Assembly (NCBI RefSeq): GCF_024362345.1
Contig: NZ_CP101505.1
Location: 516,001-580,000, forward strand
DNA length: 64,000 nucleotides
Direction of reading: 5' to 3'
Origin: Polaribacter dokdonensis
GTDB lineage: Bacteria > Bacteroidota > Bacteroidia > Flavobacteriales > Flavobacteriaceae
Position numbers and translations under genes: made by a program. This document shows, piece after piece, positions 16,712-28,800 of the stretch (positions are counted from its first letter, which is position 1; every line of letters begins with the position of its first letter). The notes beneath the pieces are model-generated. The model had not been told where the DNA came from. It did not search any database and saw only the letters and a list, made by a program, of their open reading frames with translations.

Positions 16712-16714
16712 AAT

Positions 16715-18106
16715 TTATTTTTTCTTGGCTATTTGAGCCATTAATTCTGCTTCTGCTACTAATTTACCATTAGCATAAGCGTATGCTTGCATATGACAAA
16801 TTCCTCTTCTTATAGGTGTAATTAGTTCAGCTTTAAATATTAACGTGTCTCCAGGTAAAACTTTTTGTTTAAACTTAACATTATCCATTTTCATGAAATA
16901 TGTTAAGTAGTTTTCTGGATCTGGAACTGTACTTAATACTAATATTCCTCCACATTGAGCCATTGCTTCAACTTGTAAAACTCCAGGCATTACAGGTGCT
17001 CCAGGAAAATGTCCTACAAAGAAATTTTCGTTCATTGTTACATTTTTCATTCCCACAACATGTTTGTCAGAAAGCTCTAAAATTCGATCTACTAATAAAA
17101 ATGGAGGTCTATGAGGTAGAATGTCCATTATTTGATGAATATCCATCAATGGAGGCTGATTCAAATCGTAAGCAGGAACATTATTTCTTTTTTCTGCTTT
17201 AATAAGCTTAGCCAATTTCTTAGCAAATTGAGTATTTACTAAATGGCCTGGTTTGTTAGCAATTACTTTACCTCTAATTCTTGTACCAACTAAAGCTAAA
17301 TCTCCAATAACATCTAATAATTTATGACGTGCAGCTTCATTCGCCCAATGTAAAGTTAGATTATCTAAAATTCCATTTGGTTTTACAGCAATATCATCTT
17401 TCTTAAATGCTTTCTTTAATTTTTGCATTGTATTTTCTGATAATTCCTTATCTACGTATACAATAGCATTATTTAAATCTCCTCCTTTAATTAAATCATT
17501 TTCTAATAACATTTCAATTTCATGAAGAAAACTGAATGTTCTTGCATCTGCAATTTCTTCTTTGAATTCAGAAATATCATCTAAAGTTGCATTTTGTGTG
17601 CCTAAAATTTTAGTACCAAAATCTACCATAGTTGTTACTTGATATTCATCTGCTGGCATTAAGATGATTTCACTACCTGTTACTTCATCTTTATAAGAAA
17701 TAATTTCTTTTACAACATATTCTTCAATTTCTGCATCTTGCTCTTCTATACCAGCTTTTTCTAAAGCTTCTACAAAAAACTTAGAAGACCCATCCATAAT
17801 TGGTGGTTCTGAAGCATCTATTTCTATCAATAAATTATCTATATCTAAACCAACTGCAGCTGCTAAAACGTGTTCTGAGGTTTGTATCTGAACTCCGTTC
17901 TTCTCTAAATTAGTTCCTCTTTGTGTGGTAACTACATACTCTGCTTTAGCCTCAATTGTTGGGGCTCCTTCTAAATCAACTCTACTAAAAGCAAAACCAT
18001 GATTAACTGGGGCTGGTTTTAGGGTCATTGAAACTGTGTTACCTGTGTGCAATCCTACACCTGATAACGTAACTTCTTTTTGTATTGTTTTTTGCTTCTT
18101 ACTCAT
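16715..18106 (-). CDS. lpxC/fabZ: LpxC-FabZ bifunctional fusion
   Basis: This 463-residue fusion joins two enzymes. The N-terminal part (about residues 1-310) is LpxC, the zinc deacetylase committing UDP-acyl-GlcNAc to lipid A, with SEHVLAAAVGLDIDN and the zinc ligands in HKLLDVIGDLAL. The C-terminal part (about 320-463) is FabZ, the 3-hydroxyacyl-ACP dehydratase, with HRPPFLLVDRI and FFVGHFPGAPVMPG carrying the active His, plus the Glu in VEAMAQ. The fusion is characteristic of Bacteroidota. Its ATG shares the A of the lpxD stop (TAATG). Confidence 0.95.
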   Translation of the reverse strand: MSKKQKTIQKEVTLSGVGLHTGNTVSMTLKPAPVNHGFAFSRVDLEGAPTIEAKAEYVVTTQRGTNLEKNGVQIQTSEHVLAAAVGLDIDNLLIEIDASEPPIMDGSSKFFVEALEKAGIEEQDAEIEEYVVKEIISYKDEVTGSEIILMPADEYQVTTMVDFGTKILGTQNATLDDISEFKEEIADARTFSFLHEIEMLLENDLIKGGDLNNAIVYVDKELSENTMQKLKKAFKKDDIAVKPNGILDNLTLHWANEAARHKLLDVIGDLALVGTRIRGKVIANKPGHLVNTQFAKKLAKLIKAEKRNNVPAYDLNQPPLMDIHQIMDILPHRPPFLLVDRILELSDKHVVGMKNVTMNENFFVGHFPGAPVMPGVLQVEAMAQCGGILVLSTVPDPENYLTYFMKMDNVKFKQKVLPGDTLIFKAELITPIRRGICHMQAYAYANGKLVAEAELMAQIAKKK

Positions 18107-19140
18107 TACTTCTGCTTTTGAGTATTTAATTCTTTTTCTATGTTAGTTACTGATGCTGCAATTTTAGGTAAGTTTCTAAAGTATACATAACTTTTATTAA
18201 AGTCTGTATAACCGAAAGCTGGTGTACCTTGCACAACATCGTTATTTTTTAAGTTTTTTGTGATTCCAGATTGTGCCTGTATTTTAACTCCATTTCCAAT
18301 TGTTAAATGACCAACAATACCTACTTGACCACCAATCATACAATTTTCTCCAATTTTTGTAGAACCTGCAACTCCTGTTTGAGCAGCAATTACTGTATTT
18401 TTACCTACCTCTACATTATGAGCAATCTGAATTTGATTGTCTAATTTTACACCTTGTCTTATAATAGTAGAGCCTAAAGTTGCTCTATCAATTGTAGAAC
18501 CAGAACCTATATCTACATGATCTTCTATAATAACATTACCAATTTGTGGTATTGCTTTAAATTCACCTTTTTCATTTGGAGCAAAACCAAATCCATCTGA
18601 ACCAATTGTACAGCCTGAATGAATTTTACATTGATTACCAATTTGAGTTTCTGAGTAAATTTTTACACCAGAAAAAATGACACAATCATCTCCAATTGTG
18701 GTGTTATCCCCTATATAAGAGTTAGGGTATATTTTAACATTATTACCAATAACAACATTTTCGCCTATGTAAGAGAATGCACCTATATATTCATTATCGC
18801 CAATTTTAGCTGAATCAGAAATAAAATGAGGCGCTTCTCTACCTTGTTTGTTGTTTTTTACTTCGTTATAAAATTCTAGTAATTTTGAAAAAGATTTATA
18901 AGCATTATCTACCTTTATTAAAGTAGTACTAATCTCTTTTTCAAGTACAAAAGTTTTATCAACTATAGCTATAGAAGCATTTGTAGTATATAAATATGGA
19001 TTATATTTTGGATTGGATAAAAAGGTTAACGAACCATTTTCTCCTTCTTCTATTTTAGATAATTTAGAAACTTCTTCATTTGGGTTACCCTCAACTTCGC
19101 CTTCTAAAATATCTGCTATTTGTTGTGCTGTAAATTTCAT
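18106..19140 (-). CDS. lpxD: UDP-3-O-acylglucosamine N-acyltransferase
   Basis: LpxD adds the second hydroxyacyl chain to the lipid A precursor. I chose the ATG at 19140 (344 residues, MKFTAQQIADIL) over an upstream in-frame TTG because the normal LpxD N-terminus begins there. An N-terminal uridine-binding domain (about residues 1-100) is followed by a hexapeptide beta-helix and a C-terminal helix. The catalytic His lies in LDNQIQIAHNVEVG. The stop shares its last base with the ATG of lpxC/fabZ, so translation is probably coupled. The second, shorter paralogue lies downstream in the same cluster. Confidence 0.94.
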   Translation of the reverse strand: MKFTAQQIADILEGEVEGNPNEEVSKLSKIEEGENGSLTFLSNPKYNPYLYTTNASIAIVDKTFVLEKEISTTLIKVDNAYKSFSKLLEFYNEVKNNKQGREAPHFISDSAKIGDNEYIGAFSYIGENVVIGNNVKIYPNSYIGDNTTIGDDCVIFSGVKIYSETQIGNQCKIHSGCTIGSDGFGFAPNEKGEFKAIPQIGNVIIEDHVDIGSGSTIDRATLGSTIIRQGVKLDNQIQIAHNVEVGKNTVIAAQTGVAGSTKIGENCMIGGQVGIVGHLTIGNGVKIQAQSGITKNLKNNDVVQGTPAFGYTDFNKSYVYFRNLPKIAASVTNIEKELNTQKQK

Positions 19141-19185
19141 TAACGGCAAAAGTATAAAATTTATAAGTATTTGGCTAATTTCATT

Positions 19186-20427
19186 TTACTTTGGATAGCA
19201 AATGAAGTGTTTTATAACTGGTTTTGTAAGTGCTTGAAGGTTTAATTGGTCTGATGCTTTAGCAATATCTTTCAGTTTTCCTTTTTTACTTAAAATATAA
19301 ATTGGCTTTTCTGATTGATAAGCTTGATTTCTAATTTCTCTTGTAAAAACAAAGTATTTAATGTCTGATTCTGAAATATCTAATTTTTTTGAAAATTTAC
19401 TTTTTATTTTGTTTAGTTTTTCTTCGGTAAATGGATTTTTCTGAATTTCTATTTTCAGTAATTTTCTATCTACCATTATTTGAGACAACTGAGAAAGCAC
19501 TTTATCTGAATGATTTGTCCATTCTTTTATGGCAGAAAGAATATCAAAGTCATCTAATTTTGAAAACATTTGTAAAGTGGTATCAGAAAAATTGTTTGAT
19601 GAAATCTGATTTTTTAAAAAATAAGACAAAGCAGAACTTGCATAAAGATCCTCTCCTTTTTCAGATAATTCTTTAGCTCTCTTTAAAATATTCACCAAAA
19701 TATTTTCTGCAACTAAACCTGTTTTATGCAAGTATACTTGCCAATACATAAGTCTTCTAGCAATTAAAAATTTCTCTACAGAATAAATTCCTTTTTGCTC
19801 TATAACCAATTCATCATTCTTAACATTCATCATAGTTATTAATCTGTCTGATGAAATATTACCTTCTGTAACTCCTGTATAAAAACTATCTCTTCTTAAA
19901 TAATCTAATCTGTCAATATCTAACTGACTGGAAATAAGTTGACATAAAAATTTACGAGGATATTTACCTTCAAAAATTTCGATAGCCAAACTCAGTTCAC
20001 CATTAAACTCATCATTTAAAGCTCTCATAAATTTAAGTGATATTTCTTCGTGAGAAATACCATTTACAATACTGTGTTCTAATGCATGAGAAAAAGCTCC
20101 ATGACCAATATCATGCAAAAGAATAGCAATGCACAATGCATTTTCTTCTTCTTTAGAGATATCAATTTGCTTAAATCGTAAAACTCTAACTGCTTTCTGC
20201 ATTAAATGCATACAACCAATTGCGTGATGAAAGCGTGTATGATTTGCACCTGGATAAACCAAACTAGAAAAACCCATTTGTGCAATTCTTCTTAACCTCT
20301 GAAAATAAGGATGTTCTATTATGTCAAAAATTAAAGAATTTGGAATTTGTATAAATCCGTAAATAGGATCGTTTAAAATTTTAAGTTTATTTGGTTTTTT
20401 TTTCTTCAAAAGATGCTGTTTTGTCAA
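19186..20427 (-). CDS. HD-domain phosphohydrolase
   Basis: This 413-residue protein begins with TTG (a second TTG lies six codons in). It starts NDPIYGFIQIPNSL, then has the HD-domain metal ligands in TRFHHAIGCMHL and LLHDIGHGAFSHALEH, followed by LDIDRLDYLRRDSF. The family is related to dNTP triphosphohydrolases and to YdhJ-like HD proteins; the substrate is unknown. It heads the minus-strand cluster beginning with lpxD 45 bp downstream, and its divergent partner is porX. This neighbourhood is common in Flavobacteriia, suggesting a conserved physical link rather than shared function. Confidence 0.88.
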   Translation of the reverse strand: MTKQHLLKKKKPNKLKILNDPIYGFIQIPNSLIFDIIEHPYFQRLRRIAQMGFSSLVYPGANHTRFHHAIGCMHLMQKAVRVLRFKQIDISKEEENALCIAILLHDIGHGAFSHALEHSIVNGISHEEISLKFMRALNDEFNGELSLAIEIFEGKYPRKFLCQLISSQLDIDRLDYLRRDSFYTGVTEGNISSDRLITMMNVKNDELVIEQKGIYSVEKFLIARRLMYWQVYLHKTGLVAENILVNILKRAKELSEKGEDLYASSALSYFLKNQISSNNFSDTTLQMFSKLDDFDILSAIKEWTNHSDKVLSQLSQIMVDRKLLKIEIQKNPFTEEKLNKIKSKFSKKLDISESDIKYFVFTREIRNQAYQSEKPIYILSKKGKLKDIAKASDQLNLQALTKPVIKHFICYPK

Positions 20428-20540
20428 TTTTCAGCAAAGTACGAACATTATTTTTTTTGGCAATAATTTATCATTTAGAACCTTTTAAAAATATAACAAA
20501 TTGGTACTTTTAACGTTGAATTGATAAATAAAACAATAGA

Positions 20541-22088
20541 ATGAGCAACATACAAATATTATGGGTTGATGATGAAATAGAACTATTAAAGCCTCATATT
20601 CTATTTTTAGAACGTAAAAATTACCAAGTTACTACTTGTACAAATGGTGCAGATGCTATAGATTTAGTAGAAGAACAAAACTATGATATTGTTTTTTTAG
20701 ACGAAAACATGCCTGGTTTAACTGGTTTAGATACACTATCTCAAATAAAGCAAAAGCAATCTAATTTGCCTGTGGTTATGATTACCAAAAGTGAAGAGGA
20801 ATATATAATGGAGGAAGCAATTGGATCTAAAATTGCAGACTATTTAATTAAACCTGTAAATCCAAGTCAGATTCTATTAAGTTTAAAAAAGAACTTAGAT
20901 AATTCTAGATTAGTATCAGAAAAAACAACCTCTAGCTATCAACAAGAATTTAGAAAAATAGCTATGGATTTATCTATGGTAAATTCTTACAAAGATTGGA
21001 TTGAGCTTTATAAAAAACTAGTTCATTGGGAGTTAGAGCTTGAGAATATTAGTGATACTGGAATGCTAGGCATTTTAGAAAGCCAGAAGCAAGAAGCCAA
21101 TAATCAGTTTTTTAAATTTATAAAAAGAAACTACGAAGACTTTTTAACAGCCCATGATAAACCTACTTTTTCACATACCTTATTTAAAGATTATGTAGTA
21201 CCTGAATTAAGTAAAGATCAAGGTGTTTTATGGGTAGTAATTGATAATTTAAGGTATGATCAATACAGAATTTTAGAACCCTTAATTAATAACCATTATA
21301 AGAAAGATGAGGAGTATTCCTACTTTTCAATTTTACCTACTGCAACTCAATATGCTAGAAATGCAATTTTTTCTGGTTTAATGCCTTCTGAAATGGAAAA
21401 AAAGTTTCCTAATTACTGGAAAAATGATACAGATGAAGGTGGAATGAATCTTTATGAAAATGATTTTTTAACAGCTCAAATTAAAAGATTAAGCTTAAAC
21501 ATTACTCATGAATATTACAAAATTACCACATTAAAAAGCGGTAAAGAGTTGGCTGATAATTACAATGGAACCAAGCAGAATGACTTAACTACAGTAGTTT
21601 ACAACTTTGTTGATATGCTTTCGCATTCTAAAACAGAAATGGAAGTTATTAAAGAATTGGCAGGAGATGATAAAGCTTACAGAAGTTTAACTTTAAGTTG
21701 GTTTAAAAATTCGCCATTGTTTGAAATTATTCAGAAAGCTCAAAATTTAGGTCAGAAATTAATAATTACCACAGATCATGGAACTATAAATTGCAAGCAC
21801 CCAACTAAAGTTATTGGAGATAAAAACATAAGCTCTAACTTAAGATACAAAACTGGTAGAAGCTTAACATATGAGGATAAAGATGTCTATGCAGTACGTA
21901 ATCCTAAAGATATTTTTTTACCTACTGTAGCTATGAACAGTCCATTTATATTTGCGAAGGAAGATTTCTTTTTCGCTTATCCTAATAAATTTAACCACTT
22001 TGTAAAATATTATAAAAACACCTATCAACATGGAGGTATTTCTTTAGAAGAAGTCATAATTCCATGTGCAGTCTATTCACCTAAATAG
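20541..22088 (+). CDS. porX: PorX, response regulator with PglZ phosphodiesterase domain
   Basis: PorX is the response regulator of the type IX secretion system. The 515-residue protein has a receiver domain (about residues 1-125) with phospho-accepting Asp54 in VFLDENMPG and Lys in KPVNPS, a helical linker, and a C-terminal PglZ domain of the alkaline phosphatase superfamily. Metal-site segments are VVIDNLRYDQYR, TATQYARNAIFSG, ITTDHGT and YQHGGISLEE. Published work on this family describes oligonucleotide phosphodiesterase activity. It diverges from the HD gene, and the TPR gene 40 bp downstream may share its transcript. Partner kinase PorY is not in the window. Confidence 0.93.
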   Translation: MSNIQILWVDDEIELLKPHILFLERKNYQVTTCTNGADAIDLVEEQNYDIVFLDENMPGLTGLDTLSQIKQKQSNLPVVMITKSEEEYIMEEAIGSKIADYLIKPVNPSQILLSLKKNLDNSRLVSEKTTSSYQQEFRKIAMDLSMVNSYKDWIELYKKLVHWELELENISDTGMLGILESQKQEANNQFFKFIKRNYEDFLTAHDKPTFSHTLFKDYVVPELSKDQGVLWVVIDNLRYDQYRILEPLINNHYKKDEEYSYFSILPTATQYARNAIFSGLMPSEMEKKFPNYWKNDTDEGGMNLYENDFLTAQIKRLSLNITHEYYKITTLKSGKELADNYNGTKQNDLTTVVYNFVDMLSHSKTEMEVIKELAGDDKAYRSLTLSWFKNSPLFEIIQKAQNLGQKLIITTDHGTINCKHPTKVIGDKNISSNLRYKTGRSLTYEDKDVYAVRNPKDIFLPTVAMNSPFIFAKEDFFFAYPNKFNHFVKYYKNTYQHGGISLEEVIIPCAVYSPK

Positions 22089-22128
22089 ATTTAAACACAA
22101 TATTTATTAACCATAAATTGCCAAAAAA

Positions 22129-22806
22129 TTGAAAAAGATATCACTATTAGTGTTGGGTTTACTTTGCTTAAATTCAGTAAAAGCACAATCGAAAGAAATA
22201 CAACTTTTAGAAAAAGCAGAATATTTATATAAAGAAAAGCAGCATGATCATGCTATTTTAAAGTTAAATGAATTGATAAAAATTAATCCTGATTTTGTTG
22301 CAGCCTATTTATATAGAGCTGATAATAAATCAGAATTAAATCAATTTGATAGCGCTCTTAAAGATTACAAAAAAGTAATACAATTAGATTCACTAAATAT
22401 GTTGGCTTTATTTGAAATTGCAAATAATTACTCTAACCTTTTAGATTACAATACTGCTATTCTATATTATAACAAGTCTGAAGATGTTCTTAAATCATCC
22501 TCTACTCCTATCTATAATGGTTTAATGAAAAGGTCTTTTTTAAAAGAAACTACTATGTATATGGTTGAGGAAAATGATATCCTTTTTAACAGAGGTTTAA
22601 GTTATTTTGCTTTGAAGGAATATTTAATGGCTTTTAAAAACTTTTCTAAAATTACGAAAAAAGGTGTAGATGCAGATTCAAAATATATGTTGGGTTTAAC
22701 ATTATTAAAATTAAAAAAGTTTAAAGAATCTTGTAAAGAATTAGATTCTGCAATTATTTTGGGAAGCAAAAAAGCAATGTTGATAAAAGCAAAAAGTTGT
22801 AGTTAG
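22129..22806 (+). CDS. Secreted TPR-repeat protein
   Basis: This 225-residue protein begins with TTG, 40 bp after porX. An N-terminal signal peptide (KKISLLVLGLLCLNSVKAQS, cleavage after about residue 19) is followed by several TPR units, for example DHAILKLNELIKINPDFVAAYLYRADNK and ALKDYKKVIQLDSLNMLALFEIAN, and a final EYLMAFKNFSKITKKGVDADSKYMLG repeat. It is probably periplasmic and would bind another protein. The porX neighbourhood hints at a T9SS or envelope link, but the sequence alone does not show it. A bidirectional terminator follows. Confidence 0.82.
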   Translation: MKKISLLVLGLLCLNSVKAQSKEIQLLEKAEYLYKEKQHDHAILKLNELIKINPDFVAAYLYRADNKSELNQFDSALKDYKKVIQLDSLNMLALFEIANNYSNLLDYNTAILYYNKSEDVLKSSSTPIYNGLMKRSFLKETTMYMVEENDILFNRGLSYFALKEYLMAFKNFSKITKKGVDADSKYMLGLTLLKLKKFKESCKELDSAIILGSKKAMLIKAKSCS

Positions 22807-22830
22807 CTTTAACTATTACCAATTATAAAT

Positions 22831-22862
22831 AAAAAAAGAGCTGATAAATCAGCTCTTTTTTT
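22831..22862. terminator. Bidirectional intrinsic terminator
   Basis: A 14-bp stem of A/T ends and a GAGCTGA core closes a 4-base loop, with seven A and seven T residues on its arms. It lies between the convergent TPR gene (+) and the giant secreted protein gene (-). Confidence 0.9.
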
Positions 22863-22893
22863 GCGAAAATAATATCCAAATTGTATTTAGGGA

Positions 22894-25800
22894 TTACTTT
22901 TTGAAAACTATCTTCTTGGTTCCAAAGTTTGCATTAGGAGATATAATTTTTAAGAACATAACTGAGTTCTTTACATTAAAGTTAAATTCTAATTCATTAA
23001 CCCCAACATTTAATTCTACTGACTTATTTAAAATTACTTTACCAGTAACATCAAACAAATAAACAGTTGCAATTGTTGCAGTTTCACTCTTTACTGTAGT
23101 TTTTACATAACCTATAGAAGGGTTTGGATAAGCTGTAAAACTGTTGTCGAACAAATTACTAGCAGTTTCTGTTTTAGAAGCCACTGCTGATAGGGTTACA
23201 GTAACTGTTGCTGTTGAAGCATCTCCATTTTTATCTGTAATTGTATATACAAATGTATCTGAAGTAATGTTTGCATCATTTGTAGAATAATAAGCTATTC
23301 TATCATCTGAAGGATCATTTTCAGTTCCATTATCATCTATCTTAATTCGCATTCCATTATCACTAGCAGTATCTGTTTTACCATTAATTAAAACTAATGG
23401 ATGATTTGCATTCTGACCATCAGTTCCAAAATCATCATTTGCTGTAACATCTATATACACAATTTGATCTGGATTTGCCTCTGATCTGTTTACTGTAACT
23501 GCATCATCTACAGCAGTTGGTGTACTATTTTGTAATACAATTGCTTCTACAGTAATTGTAACTTGAGCACTTGATGTATCTCCAGAATCATCAGTAATTG
23601 TGTATGTAAAAGTATCTTCACCTACAAAATTAGCAGCAGGACTATATAATACTTGATTATTATCTACACTTAAAGTACCTCCAAAATCTGAATTAGCACC
23701 TACTGTTAAAGCATCATTTTGAGCTGCTCCATCATCTCCATAAGTATCATTTGCTAAAACATCTATACTAGATGAACTGTCTTGATCTACTGTTACAGTA
23801 TCATCTACAGCATTTGGCACATTTGAAGGAATTGCAACTGTTACAGTAACTGTTGCTGTAGAAGCATCTCCTGTTTTATCAGTAATAGAATAACTAAATG
23901 TATCTATACCTTCAAAATTTGCTGCTGGTTGATATACAATAACATCATCTGATGTATCTTCTGTACCTTTATTGTCTACATTAATTAATGCACCATTTGT
24001 AGTTGCACTAAATAAGGTTCCATTAGTCATGGTTAAACCATTATCTATAGCACCATCCAAACCAAAATCATCATTTATTAAAACATTTATTTCGGTTGCA
24101 GTAAGATTTGCATTTACATTAACTACATCATCATTAGCTGTTGGCACAGCTACTGAAGCTGAACCTGTTACAGTAATTGTTACAGTGCCTATTGCTGCAT
24201 CTCCACTTGCATCTGTTATTCTATAATCGAACGTATCTTCTCCACTAAAATCTACATTTGGTGAATATAAAATTACGTCATCAGATAAATCATTTGGTGT
24301 TCCATTATCTCCAATAGTTAAAATTCCACCTTTTGCTGATGCATTTACCATTGAACCATTTGCGAATGTTAATGGATGAGTATCATTAGGACCATCTGTT
24401 CCATAATCATCATTTACTAATACATCTATTGTATTTTCTAAACTATTTTGATTTACGGTAATTGCATCTTCTACAGCAGTTGGAATTCCGTTATTTGTAG
24501 CTATTTCAGTAATGGTAATAGTTACATCTGCAGTTGCAGTATCTCCTGAATCATCAGTAATTGTATAGGTAAAACTATCTACACCTACAAAACCAGAAGC
24601 TGGTGTATACACCACTAAGTTATTTGCAACACTTAATAGACCACCTAAATCAGAATTGGCAGGAACTGTTAGTGCTTCATTCTGAGCAGCACCATCTGTA
24701 CCAAAACTGTCATTGCTTAAAACATCTATATTTTGAGTTGTATCTTGATCTATAGTAATTGTATCATCTACAGCAAAAGGTACATCCTCTACTCTAGCAA
24801 CTGTTACAGTTACTTCTCCAATTGAAGCATCTCCACTTTTATCTGTTATTACATACTGAAATGAATCTGTACCTTCAAAACCAGTAGCTGGTGTATAGAT
24901 AAATATATCATCTGATGTATCAGCTGTGTTTTGATTATCAATAGAAATTGTTGCACCATTTATAGTAGCACTATTTAAAGTACCATTCTTCATAGTTAAA
25001 CCACCATCTATATAACCATCTAAGCCTGGAGTATCATTATCTAGTACGTCTATTTGATTGTTAGTACTATCTGTAAATACTGATACAACATCATTAGAAG
25101 CTGTTGGTGTACCATTTACAACTTCTCCTGCTATTACTGTAATTGTAACTGTAGCTGGATCTGAAACACCTGATGCATCTTGCAAGCTGTACTCAAAAGT
25201 ATCTAGTCCTGAAAAGTTTTCTGCTGGTGTATATTCTACAGTATAATCTAAAGGATCTCTAGAAAAGTTATTTTTTACAACTAAAGTTCCACCTTGTGAA
25301 GTGGTTAAATTGTCTATAATTAACCTTCTTAATAACACTCTAGATCCTATAATATCATTATCAAAGATTGAGATTTCGTTATCAACACTATTCTCATCTA
25401 CTTCTATATTATCATCTATTAAAGCCAATAATGTTTCATCTTCTACAACAGTTACAGTAACTGTTGCTGTTGAAGCATCACCATTTGCATCTGTAATTAC
25501 ATAGCTAAATGTATCTACGCCTATAAAATTTGTTGGAGGTGTATATGTTATATAATAGTCTCCATAAGGTGAATTATCATCATTTTTATTGATACAAAAT
25601 AAAGCTCCTATTGATGTTGTTTGCATCATCCAACCTTTATCTGTAGTTACAGGATCATGACTGGTAATTGGACCTTCGTTACCAAAAGTATCATTAGGTA
25701 AGATATCTATAACTGCTCTTACACTATTTTGTGTTATAGTAATCGCATCATTTGTTGCTACTGGTACATCATTTACAAACTCTGCAGCTGTAACAGTAAT

Positions 25801-28800
25801 TGTTACTGTTGCTTGAGATGTTTGTGCAGCATCATCTGTAATTGTATAATCGAAAGAATCTGTACCACTAAATCCTGTTGCTGGTGTATAAACAATTTTA
25901 TCATCTACAATAGTTATAGATGCACCATTGGTTATTGTTGGTAGATTAATAGCAAATGAATTATTTTGAGCTCTACCTTGAGAACCAAAAGCATCATTTA
26001 CTAAAACATCTATAATATTATTTGCACTGTCTTGTTCTAATATTACAGTATCATCTTCTGTTGTTGGTACATCAAATATTTCTACTTCTACTGTAATTGT
26101 TACAGTTGCTGTAGATGCATCTCCATTAATATCTGTAATTGTATATTGAAAAGTATCTTCACCAACAAAATCAGTTTGAGGTACATAATTGATAATATCA
26201 TCTGAAGTTTCATTCGTGCTTTTATTGTCTACGAAAATAATTCCTCCATTAGAAGTTGCGCTACTTAAAGTACCATTTGTCATAGTAAGACCACCATCAA
26301 TTAATCCATCTAAACCTTCACTATCATTAGCTAATACATTAATTTCATTTGATAAACTACCTGAATAAACAGTAATTGCATCATTGATAGCAGTAGGATT
26401 TGTATTTCCATTATTACCTTCTACAACTGTTACAGTAACTAATGCAGAAGTTGCATCTCCATCAGAATCTGTTAAAATATACGTAAAGGTATCTTCACCA
26501 ATAAAATCTGCAGCTGGTGTATATAAAATTACATCGTCTAATAAATTATTTTCTGTACCATTGTTAGAGATAGTTAGTAAAGCCCCATTATTACTTGCAC
26601 TTGTTAAACTACCATTTAAAAATGTGAATGGATGTTCTACATTTGCTTCATTACCACCAAAATCATCATTGGCTAAAACAGCAATACTATTATCTGTACT
26701 GTTCTTATCTACAGTTGCAACATCATCTGTTGGAACTGGAATTATAGGCCTTACAATAATGTTTACAGTTGCTGTTGCTGTATCTCCATTTGAATCTTCT
26801 AAAGTATAGGTAAATGAATCTGTACCATTATAATTTGGTCTTGGTGTAAACTCGATAAAGTCATCTGTTACATCTACTGTTCCATTATCATTTAAAACTA
26901 CTGTTCCATTTTCTGTTGATGTAGAACTACCAATAGTAAAGTTTGCAGCACCATCTGCACCAAAACTATCATTAACTAAAATGTTTAATGAGTTGCTAGA
27001 AGAATCTTGATTTACATTAATAGTATCATCTATAGCAGTTGGTAAGCCATTTACAATAACAGTTCTTGAAACTGTAGTAGACTCATTATTAGAAGCGTCT
27101 AAAGCTTTGTAAATTAAAGTATAAGAACCAGAAGTATTAGTGTCTACTGTACCAGTAATTTCTATTGTTGTACTTGAACAATTATCTGCGCCTGTGGCTC
27201 CTGGATCTGTAAAATTGGTGCCATTAACTACAGAAATCGTTTCATCTCCATTTAAAGTTATTGTTGGAACAATTTCATCAACGACAATAATTGTTGCTGT
27301 TTCTGTAGCTGAATTATTTGCTTCATCAGTTACTGTTAGTGTAACAGTATTACTTCCTAAATCAGCACATGTAAATGTTTCTTTATTTAAACTAAAAGTT
27401 AAATTAGTAGATACATCATCTGAAGAACCATTATTTACTTCAGAAGAAGTAATAGTTGCTGATCCATTGCTGTCTAAACTAATCTCTAAATTTTGGGTAA
27501 TTACTGTTGGAGGTGTATTATCAGAATTATTACTTAATCCATTGTTAAATATATAGGCAGAGCCTGAGTCATTTCCATTATCATCATTAGCAAAAGCTCC
27601 AATAATTACATTATTTCCATCTATTGCAGAGGCCCATCCAAAATAATCATTTGCGGCTCCATCTGAAGGTAAAATTTTTGCTTGCTGAGTCCAATTAGAC
27701 CCATTTCTTTCAAAAATATACGCTGATCCTGAATTACTTCCATTATCATCATCTAATCTTGAACCAACTATTACTAAATCTCCAGATATATCCACAGAAA
27801 TACTGAACTGGTCTGACTGAGCAGCGTCTAAAGCCGTAATTTTAGATTGTTCAACCCACCCTGAATTTGAATTATTAAATATATATGCAGAACCTGTATC
27901 AACTCCATTTGCATCATCGTTTGCAAATGCTCCAACAACTATGTAATCACCATCTATTCCAATAGATTGATAACTAAAATAATCATATGCATTTGCATCT
28001 GAAGCTGTTAACTTGGCTTCTTGACTCCAAGTATTTGCTACTTTACTAAAAACATAAGCAGCACCTGCATAGTTATTATCTTCATAAGCACCTACCAAAA
28101 TTTTGCTTCCACTAATATCTACAGCTCTACCAAATTGCTTATTTTGAGCTGGATCTGCAGGCTGAATTTTTTGAGTTTGACTCCAAATAGAACCATTATA
28201 ATTAAAAACATATGCACTACCAGAAGAACTTGCGTTATCATCTGTATACATTGCTCCAACTACAACAGCGTTATTATCTATTGCTACGTCCCAACCAAAA
28301 TAATCATATTGAGCTCCATCTGAAGCTAATAATTTAGCCTCCTGATTCCAAGTATTTCCAGACTTTCTAAAAACATATGCAGCACCATTTCTTTGATTAT
28401 TAGTAACTTCATAAAATGCGCCTACAATTGCTAAATCTCCATCTATTGCCACAGAGTTTCCAAAATAATCTGAAGAAGCTGCATCATTTGCAAGTAGTTT
28501 AACTTGTTCTTCCCAAGTGTTTAAGCCTGCATTATATTTTAATATATATGCAGATCCTGAGTTTGAACCATTGTCATCATTACTTCTTGCACCTACAATA
28601 GCATATTCTCCATCAATAGCTACATCAAAGGCATAGTTGTCATATGTTGCTGCATCAGAAGCAGTAGCTTTTACAATTTCGGTCCAGTTTTGGGCGGTTA
28701 CATTGAAATTACAGATTAAAAGAAATATGAAAACAATAATATAATGTTTGTTTTCTAAAAACTTTGAATAAGTTTTTTCTAAGTTATTTACACATGTAAA

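Noticed and set aside
22886..22900. A 15-base match (TTTAGGGATTACTTT) between 12484-12498 and the end of the giant gene.
   Set aside because: One short match in AT-rich DNA, overlapping a stop codon, with different flanks; chance is likely.
23972..27556. Several plus-strand open frames of 62-141 codons across the giant repeat gene.
   Set aside because: They are antisense shadows of the repetitive Thr/Val-rich coding strand; they lack starts and recognisable proteins and recur with the repeat period.
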